Of a stretch of DNA of 64,000 bases, positions 9,101 to 16,458 are shown in pieces (within the stretch, counting starts at the first letter, position 1; every line of letters begins with the position of its first letter). The position numbers and the translations under genes are program-made. The notes beneath the pieces were generated by a model. The model did not search any database. It saw only the letters and a program-made list of their open reading frames with translations, and was not told the DNA's origin. The DNA is taken from positions 434,001 through 498,000 of the forward strand of contig NZ_SUPK01000001.1 in the NCBI RefSeq assembly GCF_005049045.1, read 5' to 3'. This DNA comes from Cohnella pontilimi. Its GTDB lineage: Bacteria > Bacillota > Bacilli > Paenibacillales > Paenibacillaceae.

Positions 9101-9566
9101 TCAACGCGGCAACTTGCTCATAATAACTGCGTATCAGTTCGTCGAATGTGACCCCGCCCGTTACCGATAAAGTTTTGGTGGTCGGGCCAAGCGCACCTGC
9201 CGCATATCTCGGTTTGTCGGGAGTCGAGTATTTGTCGCAAGCTTCCCGGGCCAAACGGGCGGCTGCCAAATTGATCTCCCGGGCTTTGTCCGGAATGTCG
9301 TATTCGGCCAGTACCACACTTGTCGCGCCGAACGTATTCGTTTCGATAATGTCGGAGCCCGCGCTTAAATAAGCCTCATGAATGCCGCTAATGACGTCTG
9401 GCCGCGTCAGTACGAGCATTTCGTTGCAGCCCTCGAGCTCTTCTCCGCCGAAGTCCGCAGCATGCAGATCGGCTTGTTGGATCATCGTGCCCATCGCGCC
9501 GTCCAAAACCAATATTTTTTGTTTTAACGCCTCCTGAAGAGGCCGTTTCGTTATGTTTACCGTCAT
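6114..9566 (-). CDS. metH: Cobalamin-dependent methionine synthase MetH
   Basis: This is a full-length B12-dependent methionine synthase, 1150 residues, transferring methyl from 5-methyltetrahydrofolate to homocysteine. Seen in order: the homocysteine domain (1-320) with the zinc-ligand cysteines in GLNCATGP and GGCCGTTP; the pterin-binding domain (about 340-620); the B12 cap and Rossmann domain with the cobalt-ligand motif DVHDIGKN; and the C-terminal SAM-activation domain with the GYPACPD motif. The ORF runs 32 codons further upstream, but ATG at 9566 begins the family-typical MTVNITKRPLQEALK segment. I see no S-box or cobalamin riboswitch in the short leader. It is divergent from mtnD, another methionine-metabolism gene. 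Confidence 0.97.
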   Translation of the reverse strand: MTVNITKRPLQEALKQKILVLDGAMGTMIQQADLHAADFGGEELEGCNEMLVLTRPDVISGIHEAYLSAGSDIIETNTFGATSVVLAEYDIPDKAREINLAAARLAREACDKYSTPDKPRYAAGALGPTTKTLSVTGGVTFDELIRSYYEQVAALIEGGVDCILIETSQDTLNVKAASIGVRRAFEELGRELPIMISGTIEPMGTTLAGQNIESFYISLEHLNPVSVGLNCATGPEFMRDHIRTLSGIAKTAVSCYPNAGLPDENGHYHESPDSLAKKLRAFAEQGWINVAGGCCGTTPAHIAAIAEAMKDLPPRAQAGEHPPAVSGIETVYIENENRPYMVGERTNVLGSRKFKRLIAEGKYEEASEIARAQVKNGAHVIDVCLQDPDRDEVADMREFLSFVTKKVKVPFMIDSTDHNVVDMSLQYIQGKSIINSINLEDGEEKFEKIVPIIRKYGAAVVVGTIDERGQAITREDKLQVAIRSHDLLVGKYGLQPEDLIFDPLVFPVGTGDEQYIGSAKETVEGIRLIKQTLPKCQTILGISNISFGLPEAGREVLNSVFLYECTKAGLDYAIVNTEKLERYASIPEEERRLAEDLLYRTNDETLAAFVAAFREKKVEKKQKAANLPLEERLAAYVVEGSKEGLLPDLDEALTKYAPLEIINGPLMAGMSEVGRLFNNNELIVAEVLQSAEVMKASVAHLEPHMEKAESAVKGKIMLATVKGDVHDIGKNLVEIILSNNGYQIVNLGIKVPPEQLIEAYRKEKPDVIGLSGLLVKSAQQMVLTAQDLRNAGIDAPVLVGGAALTRKFTKTRIAPEYDGVVLYAKDAMDGLDLANKLADPEHRNVIETEHREALMKLAEEGETPKDLPAPSRARRSNISQHAPLFVPPDYERHVLREYPLSHVLPYVNLQMLMGHHLGLKGNVEELLAAGDDRTVQLKATIDDVIRQSEQHGWLKPQAMYRFFPAQSDGNDILVYDPNDTSRVLHRFSFPRQQVEPFLCLADFLKSVDSGVMDSVGFLVVTAGQGAREQAEKWKESGDYLRSHTLLASALEVAEGLAERVHQIMRDNWGFPDPADMTMKQRFGARYQGIRVSFGYPACPDLEDQGPLFALLHPEDIGVHLTDGFMMDPEASVSAMVFAHPEAQYFNVEKA

Positions 9567-9655
9567 GACGAGGTCTTTTCCCCTGTCTAAATGAAATCGT
9601 TTATCCCCTATAGTAACAGAATCGGAACACGCCGAAAAGATACGGTTCTCTGATA

Positions 9656-9684
9656 GTGACACCGCCCACTCCTTGCTCTATAAT
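9656..9684 (+). promoter_or_regulatory. Sigma-A promoter of mtnD
   Basis: GTGACA (9656-9661) and a perfect TATAAT (9679-9684) are separated by 17 bases, about 40 bases before the mtnD ATG. Confidence 0.7.
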
Positions 9685-9722
9685 TAAATATACAATTTTC
9701 TATTGGGAAAGAGGGATTTATC

Positions 9723-10259
9723 ATGGCTGAGATCCGGATTCGCAAAACCGACGAACGCATCGCGGGTGAAGCAAACGTCCGCGCCTTCCTTGAACGTCAA
9801 AACGTGCTGTATGAACATTGGGACGCCTCCAAACTTCCGATGGAACTGCGCAATAAATTCTCCCTGACGGACGAGGACAAAAGCAAAATCCTCTCCACAT
9901 TTGAAACCGAAATCAACGATCTCGCCGGGCGCCGCGGCTACAGGACCTGGGACATCATCGCTCTGTCCGAGTCCACGCCGAATCTGGACGAGCTGCTGAA
10001 GAAATTCGAACAAGTCCATACGCATACGGAAGACGAAGTGCGCGCCATTACGGCCGGCCGCGGAATCTTTATCATTAAAGGCGACGACGAAACCGGCTAC
10101 TTCGATGTTGAGCTCGAAGCGGGCGATGTCATTTCCGTACCGGAAAGCCAGCCTCACTTCTTCACGCTGATGGAAAATCGCCAAATTGTCGCCGTACGGC
10201 TCTTCATCGAGCCTGCAGGCTGGGTGGCTCAGCCGTTCGACGATCCCGCATTCGTCTAA
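9723..10259 (+). CDS. mtnD: Acireductone dioxygenase MtnD
   Basis: This is a 178-residue cupin. It oxidises 1,2-dihydroxy-3-keto-5-methylthiopentene in the methionine salvage pathway; with Fe(II) it yields the methionine precursor 2-keto-4-methylthiobutyrate. Seen: the metal ligands His99, His101 and Glu105 in VHTHTEDE and His145 in QPHFF, in the expected cupin spacing. The length equals that of bacterial family members. The start has GGAAAGAGGG upstream. Its promoter is visible, and the gene is monocistronic between metH and a terminator; the other mtn genes are not in this window. Confidence 0.95.
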   Translation: MAEIRIRKTDERIAGEANVRAFLERQNVLYEHWDASKLPMELRNKFSLTDEDKSKILSTFETEINDLAGRRGYRTWDIIALSESTPNLDELLKKFEQVHTHTEDEVRAITAGRGIFIIKGDDETGYFDVELEAGDVISVPESQPHFFTLMENRQIVAVRLFIEPAGWVAQPFDDPAFV

Positions 10260-10275
10260 ATCCGAGTAACCGCAC

Positions 10276-10316
10276 AAAAAACCGACCCCGGCTTCAAGCC
10301 GATAGGGTCGGATTTT
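10276..10316. terminator. Bidirectional terminator between mtnD and HAD gene
   Basis: CCGACCC (10282-10288) pairs with GGGTCGG (10305-10311). There is A6 on the left (10276-10281) and T5 on the right (10313-10317), so it works in both directions for the convergent genes. An inner CGGCTTCAAGCCG hairpin adds stability. Confidence 0.85.
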
Positions 10317-10321
10317 TCATT

Positions 10322-11113
10322 TTATATGTGCTTAAGCAGTGCGGGAAGCTCTGTCAAGCTGGCGATTTCGTGCTTCGGCACAATTTCATCGCCGCGTTTT
10401 ACGTTATTACGATTAATCCAGACGGAAGTCATGCCCACCCGGTTTGCTCCGAGGATATCTGTGGTGAGTTTGTCTCCCACCATCACACCATCCTCAGGCG
10501 AAATGCCGAGCTGCTCCATCGCGTGAGCGAACAACCGCTCGGAAGGTTTGCCTTCTCCAAAATGGCCGGAGATCAGGATGAAATCAAAATACGGCGTTAA
10601 CGCCGGGACACCGTCCAGCTTCTCTTGCTGCAAATCGGGACAGCCGTTTGTTAGCAAAAGAAGCTTATATCGGCCGCGCAGCTCATCCAGCACGGTAAAA
10701 GTTTCATCGTACACGTAGGGCAGTTTCCGGCGCTGCGCCGCAAAAGCCTCCGCCAGCCGGGCGCCGAGCTCCGGGCGATCCGCTCCGAGAGCTGCCAGAC
10801 CTCTCGTCCAGGCATTCCGGCGATATTCCGGGGCGATCTGCTCCAGCTTGCGGAACATCGGATGATCACCTTTGCGAAAATGTCCCCATAACGCTTCGAA
10901 TGGATTGATGCCGATATTTTTCGTAAACGGATACGTCTCATAGGTCTCGTAAAGCGCCCGCGCTTCCCGGCGAACGGCTTCCTCCAGACGCTCCGGATCG
11001 AGGCCGGCTTCTTCCGCTCCCAAGCGGCAAGTGGATTCAAACGCTTCTTTTATGCTTCTCTCATCCCACAGAAGCGTGTCGTCCAGATCGAACAGTACCG
11101 CTTTCACCGTCAT
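10322..11113 (-). CDS. HAD-IA family hydrolase
   Basis: This is a 263-residue haloacid-dehalogenase-type phosphatase, subfamily IA. Seen: motif I VLFDLDDTLLWDE, an alpha-helical cap (about 15-120), motif II LLLTNG, the motif III Lys in HFGEGKPS, and motif IV MVGDKLTTDILGA. The substrate is unknown; the cap resembles pyrimidine-nucleotidase-like members. It faces mtnD but is convergent with it and does not look like MtnX. The start ATG is preceded by GGGAG. It lies 12 bases after the membrane-protein gene and is probably co-transcribed with it. Confidence 0.85.
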   Translation of the reverse strand: MTVKAVLFDLDDTLLWDERSIKEAFESTCRLGAEEAGLDPERLEEAVRREARALYETYETYPFTKNIGINPFEALWGHFRKGDHPMFRKLEQIAPEYRRNAWTRGLAALGADRPELGARLAEAFAAQRRKLPYVYDETFTVLDELRGRYKLLLLTNGCPDLQQEKLDGVPALTPYFDFILISGHFGEGKPSERLFAHAMEQLGISPEDGVMVGDKLTTDILGANRVGMTSVWINRNNVKRGDEIVPKHEIASLTELPALLKHI

Positions 11114-11125
11114 GCCGCTTCTCCC

Positions 11126-11641
11126 TCACTTCGTCTTGACTTCCAACTGTACGTGATGGAGTTCCGCGAAAGCTTTCAGCCTCTCGCCCATCCGGTCAAC
11201 CGGGTACCGGTTGATAACCCGCGAAAATACCCAATTCGCGCCCTTCACCGTTTCAATGACGACATAACCGGGCTGCAGCACAATTTTGCGGATTTCACCG
11301 GCATTCAGCCTTTTATACCCCGAAAACCGCCGGGTTTCCAAGGTGTCGCGCGTCACGGACAAATAAGGCCGACGCAAAAAGTAAAATAAAGCAAGCAGCA
11401 AATAGCATCCCAATGTCACCCAAAACATGGTCGTGCTTTGCGCCTTGACCTTCCAAGGAGAGAAAGTGACAACATAAAAGGCCATCAGCAACACGAGAAG
11501 AATCGGGAAGATGTAATTGCGGCCGAGAAAACGATCACCCTTCTGCGTTTGAGCCGAAAGGGATGTTTTTCCTTCCTTTTTGCGGCGTTTGTTCACTGTT
11601 TTCACATTGCGTTCGACTTTCCGTTCCCAAGAGCGGGACAT
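11126..11641 (-). CDS. Conserved small membrane protein, function unknown
   Basis: I do not recognise a named family in this 171-residue protein. Seen: a very basic N-terminus (Arg/Lys-rich, 1-35), two membrane segments (about 43-60 and 74-89) in a hairpin, then a hydrophilic C-terminal domain of about 80 residues with alternating beta-type pattern (YLSVTRDTLETRR, VVIETVKGANW) that resembles membrane-anchored PH-like domains. AGGAGG lies 6 bases before the ATG. It stands between ynzC and the HAD gene. Confidence 0.7.
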   Translation of the reverse strand: MSRSWERKVERNVKTVNKRRKKEGKTSLSAQTQKGDRFLGRNYIFPILLVLLMAFYVVTFSPWKVKAQSTTMFWVTLGCYLLLALFYFLRRPYLSVTRDTLETRRFSGYKRLNAGEIRKIVLQPGYVVIETVKGANWVFSRVINRYPVDRMGERLKAFAELHHVQLEVKTK

Positions 11642-11708
11642 GACGTTCCTCCTGTTCGCGAGCCGGCTTTCCGCCGGCAGGCCGTAAATCTGCTGAATGA
11701 TCTATATC

Positions 11709-11894
11709 TTAATGAAGCTTCCTCGGCTTCTCGTCCGTAAATTCGATGCTGTCGAGCTGACGGCGGAAGTTGCCTTTGAACACTTCAAGATATTGTTTGC
11801 GCAATTTATCGCGTTCGGCGAGCTCCGTCTCGCTGAGGCCAACGGTTTTGCTTTTGCGCGACAACTCGTTGATCCGTGCTATCAATTTATCCAT
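11709..11894 (-). CDS. ynzC: YnzC-like DUF896 protein
   Basis: This is a 61-residue protein of the DUF896/YnzC family: two helices with the signature IARINELSRK near the N-terminus and LRKQYLEVFKGNFR in the middle. In B. subtilis, ynzC belongs to the SOS-induced yneA-yneB-ynzC operon; here yneB (a resolvase-like gene) is missing. The start at 11894 is preceded by AAAGGAGG with 7-base spacing. An upstream start at 11912 would put the ribosome binding site inside the gene. A terminator lies between yneA and this gene, so some expression must come from readthrough or a local promoter. Confidence 0.88.
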   Translation of the reverse strand: MDKLIARINELSRKSKTVGLSETELAERDKLRKQYLEVFKGNFRRQLDSIEFTDEKPRKLH

Positions 11895-11965
11895 GTGGAA
11901 CCCTCCTTTCAAACATCCCTTCTACTTTGACATTGGAGAGCTGGCGTTGTCAAGGAAACGGCATG

Positions 11966-11993
11966 CAAAAAAGACCGGGAATTCCCGGTCTTT
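11966..11993 (-). terminator. Terminator downstream of yneA
   Basis: AAAGACCGGGAATTCCCGGTCTTT (11970-11993) is a perfect palindrome. On the minus strand it is followed by a T run (A6 at 11966-11971 on the plus strand). Confidence 0.8.
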
Positions 11994-12012
11994 CAGAGGT
12001 TATGTAGGTGGG

Positions 12013-12411
12013 TTATGGCAAAATACTGTCCGGTACGATCAAAACTTGTCCGCTTGTCAAAGCAACGGATTTCAGACCGTTCCGCTTTTGGAGTTCATAA
12101 ACGGCTTCCCGCGTGTCCATCGAAGCCTTCTTAACAGAAGCGGCCAGCGTCCATAGTGTATCTCCGGCATCTACGGAGATGATCCGTTCGGTCACCGAAG
12201 CCGGCTGAACATGTTGTTGGGAAGCGAACGTTCGCATGAATGTAAATCCGGTAAACAACAGTACAAATGCCAATGCGAAGAATATCATTCTTGCCATCCG
12301 CCAACGATTGCCCGATGATGCTGCAGTATCGGATTTCGCTTTAAATGAAGCACCGGTACGGACGGAAGCCGCCGGAGACGTATTGGAACCTAACACCCAA
12401 GATTGAACCAT
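12013..12411 (-). CDS. yneA: YneA-like SOS cell-division suppressor (membrane-anchored LysM protein)
   Basis: This is a 132-residue protein with a Ser/Ala-rich cytoplasmic N-terminus, one membrane segment (IFFALAFVLLFTGFTFM) and a C-terminal LysM domain (ISVDAGDTLWTLAA ... SGQVLIVP). The architecture and its position divergent from lexA match B. subtilis YneA, which delays division during the SOS response. B. subtilis YneA is shorter (about 103 residues), so the N-terminal extension is unusual. The frame stays open 45 codons further upstream, but that part runs through the LexA boxes and the -10/-35 elements, so ATG 12411 is chosen. Confidence 0.85.
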   Translation of the reverse strand: MVQSWVLGSNTSPAASVRTGASFKAKSDTAASSGNRWRMARMIFFALAFVLLFTGFTFMRTFASQQHVQPASVTERIISVDAGDTLWTLAASVKKASMDTREAVYELQKRNGLKSVALTSGQVLIVPDSILP

Positions 12412-12423
12412 GTGATCCACCCC

Positions 12424-12525
12424 AAACGTTTGTTCTGGTATTATCGTAACACGAACATGTGTTTCTGTAAATATATTTTTTGGAACATCTGTTCGGAGAA
12501 CGAATGTTTGTGCGAACTCGAGTTC
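12424..12525. promoter_or_regulatory. Cluster of five LexA (SOS) boxes between yneA and lexA
   Basis: Cores matching GAAC-N4-GTTC: 12483-12494 (GAACATCTGTTC, perfect), 12514-12525 (GAACTCGAGTTC, perfect), and three with one mismatch at 12424-12435, 12453-12464 and 12498-12509. The box at 12514 lies inside the lexA promoter spacer; the box at 12453 lies inside the yneA promoter spacer. Both genes would therefore be repressed by LexA. Confidence 0.9.
12443..12471 (-). promoter_or_regulatory. Promoter of yneA
   Basis: On the minus strand, TTTACA (12466-12471) and TACGAT (12443-12448) are separated by 17 bases. A one-mismatch LexA box sits in the spacer. Confidence 0.55.
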
Positions 12526-12536
12526 TGTGTTATAAT
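12508..12536 (+). promoter_or_regulatory. Promoter of lexA
   Basis: TTGTGC (12508-12513) and a perfect TATAAT (12531-12536) have a 17-base spacer that is almost filled by a perfect LexA box (12514-12525), the standard layout for autorepression. Confidence 0.8.
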
Positions 12537-12572
12537 TTGTAATCATGTATCGTACATAGGGAGGGCGCTCAA

Positions 12573-13193
12573 GTGTCCAAGATGTCCAATCGCCAGAATG
12601 CGATCTTGGAATTTATCAAGAACGAAGTTCGGGAGAAGGGTTATCCCCCTTCCGTCCGCGAGATCGGCGAAGCCGTAGGTCTGGCTTCAAGCTCAACGGT
12701 TCACGGCCATCTCGACCGGTTGGAGAAGAAGGGCTTGATCCGCAGAGATCCTACCAAACCGCGCGCCATCGAGATTTTGGGCGACGATGAGATTCCATTG
12801 GCCTTCACCTCTTCTGTCCGCCAGGTTCCCCTGGTCGGCAAAGTCACGGCCGGTGTGCCGATTACCGCAACCGAGAACATCGAAGAATACTTCCCTCTAC
12901 CTATTCATATGGTAGGGGACCAGCCCGTATTCATGCTTTCGGTAATGGGCGAAAGTATGATAGAAGCCGGCATCCACGACGGAGACTATGTAATCGTCCG
13001 TCAGCAGCCTACCGCCAACAACGGCGACATCGTCGTCGCCATGACGGAAGAGAATGAAGCGACGGTGAAGACGTTCTACAAGGAATCCGATCACATCCGC
13101 CTTCAGCCGGAGAACTCCTCCATGCAGCCGCTCCGTCTGAAGCACGTCAGCATTCTCGGCAAGGTCATCGGCTTGATCCGCTCGTTTATGTAA
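12573..13193 (+). CDS. lexA: LexA repressor
   Basis: This is the SOS repressor, 206 residues. Seen: an N-terminal winged helix (1-70) with [21 protein letters not shown], the self-cleavage site Ala93-Gly94 in VTAGVP, and the catalytic dyad Ser128 (GESM) and Lys166 (TVKTFYK) of the S24 peptidase domain. RecA filaments trigger the cleavage. The start is GTG at 12573, with GGGAGGG 8 bases before it; the ATG three codons later is too far from this site. It is autoregulated through the box in its promoter and divergent from yneA as in B. subtilis. Confidence 0.98.
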   Translation: MSKMSNRQNAILEFIKNEVREKGYPPSVREIGEAVGLASSSTVHGHLDRLEKKGLIRRDPTKPRAIEILGDDEIPLAFTSSVRQVPLVGKVTAGVPITATENIEEYFPLPIHMVGDQPVFMLSVMGESMIEAGIHDGDYVIVRQQPTANNGDIVVAMTEENEATVKTFYKESDHIRLQPENSSMQPLRLKHVSILGKVIGLIRSFM

Positions 13194-13199
13194 GTCTTA

Positions 13200-13235
13200 C
13201 AAAACTCCCAACCGGATTGCCGGTTGGGAGTTTTG
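13200..13235 (+). terminator. lexA terminator
   Basis: A 16-base perfect stem (13200-13215 with 13220-13235), loop ATTG, ending in TTTTG. Confidence 0.85.
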
Positions 13236-13284
13236 TATTGCATATCTGCATAGCAGCTCTCAGCTGTTTATTTCATCTAGTCAC

Positions 13285-13318
13285 GAAAAAAGACCCCATC
13301 CGTGGCCGGATGAGGTCT
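13285..13318 (-). terminator. glnA terminator
   Basis: AGACCCCATCCG (13291-13302) pairs with CGGATGAGGTCT (13307-13318) with one mismatch; the minus-strand T run follows (A6 at 13286-13291). Confidence 0.85.
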
Positions 13319-13331
13319 GTCTGTTTTCGAA

Positions 13332-14660
13332 TTAATACATGGTGATGTATTGGTCGCGTTCCCATTGGTGAACTTGGGTGCGGTACATGTCCCACTCGAT
13401 TGCTTTAAGCTCGTAGAAGTGGGTCAACGCGTGTTCGCCAAGCGCTTCGCTGATCACTTCGTCGGCGAGCAGCTCTTGGAGCGACTCGTCCAGATCGCCC
13501 GGAAGGCTCGGAATGCCCGCTTCCTTCAACTCTTCGTCGCTCATCACATAGATGTTGCGGTCGACAGGCTCAGGAAGCGGCAGCTTGTTCTTGATGCCGT
13601 CCAATCCGGCTTTCAGCATGACGGCCAGCGCCAAGTAAGGGTTGGCTGCCGGGTCCGGATTCCGCACTTCGATGCGGGTGCTCAGGCCGCGCGATGCTGG
13701 GATGCGGATCATCGGGCTGCGGTTGCTCGCCGACCAGGCCACATAAGATGGAGCCTCATAACCCGGAACAAGACGCTTGTAGGAATTGACCGTCGGGTTG
13801 GTGATCGCCGCAAACCCGCGGGCGTGCTTCAGAATGCCGGCCATGTATTGACGGGCTACCGTGCTGAGTCCAAGCTTATCGTTCGGATCATAGAAAGCAT
13901 TTTCGCTTCCGCGGAACAACGATTGGTGTGCGTGCATACCGGAACCGTTCACACCGAACAGCGGTTTTGGCATAAAGGTGGCATGAAGACCGTGTTGACG
14001 CGCGATCGTTTTGACGACGAGCTTGAACGTTTGGATCTGGTCGGCCGCTTTAACCGCCTTCGCGTACTTGAAGTCGATTTCATGCTGCCCCGGTGCCACC
14101 TCGTGGTGAGACGCTTCGATTTCGAAGCCCATTTCTTCCAGGGTGAGCACGATGTCGCGGCGGCAGTTCTCGCCAAGGTCGGTGGGCGCAAGGTCGAAAT
14201 AACCGCCCTGATCGTTGAGCTCCATCGTCGGAAGCCCTTTTTCGTCGGTTTTAAACAAGAAAAACTCCGGCTCCGGACCCACGTTCATCGTCGAGAAGCC
14301 CAACTCTCCCGCTTCTTTCAGCACACGCTTCAGAATGCCGCGGGGATCGCCGGCAAACGGCGTGCCGTCCGGCATATAGACGTCGCAAATCAAACGTGCG
14401 ACTTTGTCTTCCGAAACCCACGGGAATACGACCCATGTATCGAGGTCCGGATACAAGTACATGTCGGACTCTTCAATGCGCACATAGCCTTCGATCGAGG
14501 AACCGTCAAACATCATTTTGTTGTCGAGCGCTTTCTCCAATTGGCTGAACGGAATCTCGACATTTTTGATCGTACCGAGCAAATCCGTAAACTGCAGACG
14601 GATGAAACGAACATTTTGTTCTTTCGCAATGCGCATAATATCTTCGCGTGTGTAACCCAT
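13332..14660 (-). CDS. glnA: Glutamine synthetase type I
   Basis: This is a GSI-alpha type glutamine synthetase, 442 residues, making glutamine from glutamate, ammonia and ATP. Seen: the beta-grasp domain (1-100), catalytic motifs [38 protein letters not shown] and [17 protein letters not shown], and [10 protein letters not shown]. The length fits the B. subtilis type, which lacks adenylylation control and is instead controlled by feedback inhibition and GlnR. GAGGAGG lies five bases before the ATG. It forms an operon with glnR, 30 bases upstream. Confidence 0.98.
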   Translation of the reverse strand: MGYTREDIMRIAKEQNVRFIRLQFTDLLGTIKNVEIPFSQLEKALDNKMMFDGSSIEGYVRIEESDMYLYPDLDTWVVFPWVSEDKVARLICDVYMPDGTPFAGDPRGILKRVLKEAGELGFSTMNVGPEPEFFLFKTDEKGLPTMELNDQGGYFDLAPTDLGENCRRDIVLTLEEMGFEIEASHHEVAPGQHEIDFKYAKAVKAADQIQTFKLVVKTIARQHGLHATFMPKPLFGVNGSGMHAHQSLFRGSENAFYDPNDKLGLSTVARQYMAGILKHARGFAAITNPTVNSYKRLVPGYEAPSYVAWSASNRSPMIRIPASRGLSTRIEVRNPDPAANPYLALAVMLKAGLDGIKNKLPLPEPVDRNIYVMSDEELKEAGIPSLPGDLDESLQELLADEVISEALGEHALTHFYELKAIEWDMYRTQVHQWERDQYITMY

Positions 14661-14690
14661 GACAGCCTCCTCGGTTTAGCCCCTATCGGC

Positions 14691-15107
14691 CTATTTCGTT
14701 TTGAAAAATCGCGACAGCTCTCCTTGGATGAGAGACACTTGGCCCGGACGTTTAGCGGTGATCAGCTGCTGCTTGAGAATGCGGTGAAGCTGCGAATCCG
14801 TCAGCTCCTTCCGCTTAACCTCGGATTGTTCATTGATGATCGTGACGTCCTCCGAGCTTTGGCCGATCGGATTCATGACCTGTTTGATGCCTGCGATATT
14901 GACGCCTTTCTCGATCAACGCCTTGATTTCGAGCAGCCGCTCCACGTCGTTGAAAGAGAACAGCCTCTGGTTACCCGCCGTACGAGCCGGTTGAATTAAT
15001 TCATGCTGCTCATAATAGCGGATTTGGCGAGCCGTCAAATCGGTCAGCTTCATCACGATTCCGATCGGGAACAGCGCCATGTTCCTCCGTATTTCATCGC
15101 CAGCCAT
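14691..15107 (-). CDS. glnR: GlnR, MerR-family nitrogen regulator
   Basis: This is a 138-residue MerR-family repressor of glnRA and other nitrogen genes. Seen: the segment LFPIGIVMKLTDLTARQIRY with the MerR HTH (about 12-35), the wing RLFSFNDVERLLEIK, and a C-terminal tail used for sensing feedback-inhibited GlnA. The start at 15107 is supported by the B. subtilis-like N-terminus MAGDEIRRNMALFPIGIV. An internal ATG (15080) has GGAGG only three bases away. I did not find a clean GlnR operator (TGTNAN7TNACA) upstream. Confidence 0.95.
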   Translation of the reverse strand: MAGDEIRRNMALFPIGIVMKLTDLTARQIRYYEQHELIQPARTAGNQRLFSFNDVERLLEIKALIEKGVNIAGIKQVMNPIGQSSEDVTIINEQSEVKRKELTDSQLHRILKQQLITAKRPGQVSLIQGELSRFFKTK

Positions 15108-15149
15108 GTCATATCAACCTTCCATAGGAACGAGTATGAATGCCATTCC

Positions 15150-15178
15150 ATTGTATCGAGTGGCCGAAAACATGTCAA
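15150..15178 (-). promoter_or_regulatory. Strong sigma-A promoter of glnRA with duplicated -35
   Basis: On the minus strand, TTGACA (15173-15178) and TACAAT (15150-15155) have a 17-base spacer. A second TTGACA (15183-15188) sits exactly 10 bases further upstream as part of the direct repeat CATGTCAAG (15171-15179 and 15181-15189). Confidence 0.75.
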
Positions 15179-15189
15179 GGCATGTCAAG

Positions 15190-16458
15190 TTAGGTGACGC
15201 GTAAATAGCCTTTTGACTCTAAATCCTCGATGGCCTGCCGTACGGCGAGCTTTACATGGGCATAGGTTAATCCGCCTTGCATATACGCGATGTAAGGTTC
15301 GCGGATTGGCGCATCGGCGGACAGCTCCAAGCTGCCGCCTTGTATGAAAGTGCCTGCCGCCATTATTACGGGATGTTCATACCCCGGCATATCCCAAGGC
15401 TCCGGCACGACATGCGCATCCACGGCCGCCGCTTTCTGGACTGCCTGAACGAAAGTAATGAGCGGATCGGCGGATGGAAACCGAATGGCCTGGATCAGAT
15501 CCGTCCGCGGATCATCCCAGCGGGGATGCGTCTCGAAGCCGAGATCTTCGAAAACGGCGGCCGCAAAAATGCTTCCTTTCACCGCTTGTCCGACCAGTAG
15601 TGGAGCGAGGAACAGCCCTTGATAAATCGAGCGGGTCGTTCCCAGCATCGCCCCTACTTCTCCGCCGATCCCGGGAGCCGTGATCCGGTAGGCAGCCAGC
15701 TCAACCAAATCCGAACGTCCGGCAATATAGCCTCCGCTGGATGCGAGACCGCCTCCGGGATTTTTAATGAGCGAGCCCGCGATTAAATCCGCGCCGACCT
15801 CTGGTGGTTCTTGCGCTTCCGTAAATTCGCCGTAACAGTTATCGACGAATACGATGCCGTCCGGCTTCAACCGCTTGATCCGGCGCACCATCTCGGCGAT
15901 CTGCTCCACCGTGAACGAAGGCCGCCAGTCATAACCGCGCGACCGCTGGATCGCGAATACACGCGTTTTATCCGTCACGGCTGCCGCCACACCGTCCCAG
16001 TCCACAGAACCGTCCGGCCGCAGCGCGACTTCTTTGCACCGAATTCCCCAATCGGACAGGGAGCCTGTGCCGTCCCCCGGTTGCCCGATCACCTTATGAA
16101 GTGTGTCATAAGGACTGCCGGTCACGAAAAGAAGTTCGTCCCCCGGACGCAAGCAGCCGAATAACGCCGCCGATATCGTATGCGTCCCCGAGACCAGATG
16201 CGGTCTAACGATGGCCGCCTCGGCACCGAACACGTCGGCGTATACAAAGTCCAGCACTTCCCGGCCCCGGTCATTGTATCCGTATCCGGTCGAGCCCGCA
16301 AAATGGAAGTCGCTCACTTTATGTTTTTGGAAGGCTCGAATCACTTTTTCCTGGTTGCGTTCCACGATTTCGTCAACAATCCGGAGTCTGCCGCTGATCC
16401 GTTCTTCGGCTTCGCGGGACAAGGTTAGCCAACGCTGCATCATTTCTTGCTGATTCAA
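15190..16458 (-). CDS. ynbB: YnbB, methionine-gamma-lyase-like PLP enzyme
   Basis: This is a fold-type I PLP-dependent protein of the aluminium-resistance/YnbB family, about 422 residues; the true substrate is not established. Seen: the cofactor-domain pattern FVDNCYGEF (PLP-binding Asp), the Schiff-base lysine region GSLIKNPGGG, and a glycine-rich SGTHTISAALFG phosphate site. I place the start at TTG 16458: GGAGG lies 10 bases before it, and it overlaps the hflX stop as TTGA. The open frame extends to 16548 inside hflX without support. The order hflX-ynbB-glnR-glnA is the same as in B. subtilis. Confidence 0.88.
   Translation of the reverse strand: MNQQEMMQRWLTLSREAEERISGRLRIVDEIVERNQEKVIRAFQKHKVSDFHFAGSTGYGYNDRGREVLDFVYADVFGAEAAIVRPHLVSGTHTISAALFGCLRPGDELLFVTGSPYDTLHKVIGQPGDGTGSLSDWGIRCKEVALRPDGSVDWDGVAAAVTDKTRVFAIQRSRGYDWRPSFTVEQIAEMVRRIKRLKPDGIVFVDNCYGEFTEAQEPPEVGADLIAGSLIKNPGGGLASSGGYIAGRSDLVELAAYRITAPGIGGEVGAMLGTTRSIYQGLFLAPLLVGQAVKGSIFAAAVFEDLGFETHPRWDDPRTDLIQAIRFPSADPLITFVQAVQKAAAVDAHVVPEPWDMPGYEHPVIMAAGTFIQGGSLELSADAPIREPYIAYMQGGLTYAHVKLAVRQAIEDLESKGYLRVT

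Noticed and set aside
9567..9655. Possible S-box or cobalamin riboswitch upstream of metH
   Set aside because: The leader is under 100 bases and I see neither the S-box core nor a B12-box, nor a leader terminator.
10322..11113. HAD hydrolase read as MtnX of methionine salvage
   Set aside because: It is close to mtnD but convergent and separated by a terminator; the sequence is a generic HAD-IA protein with a different cap.
13350..14999. 549-codon plus-strand frame opposite glnA and glnR
   Set aside because: Glutamine synthetase and GlnR on the minus strand are certain; the antisense frame is a codon-bias shadow.
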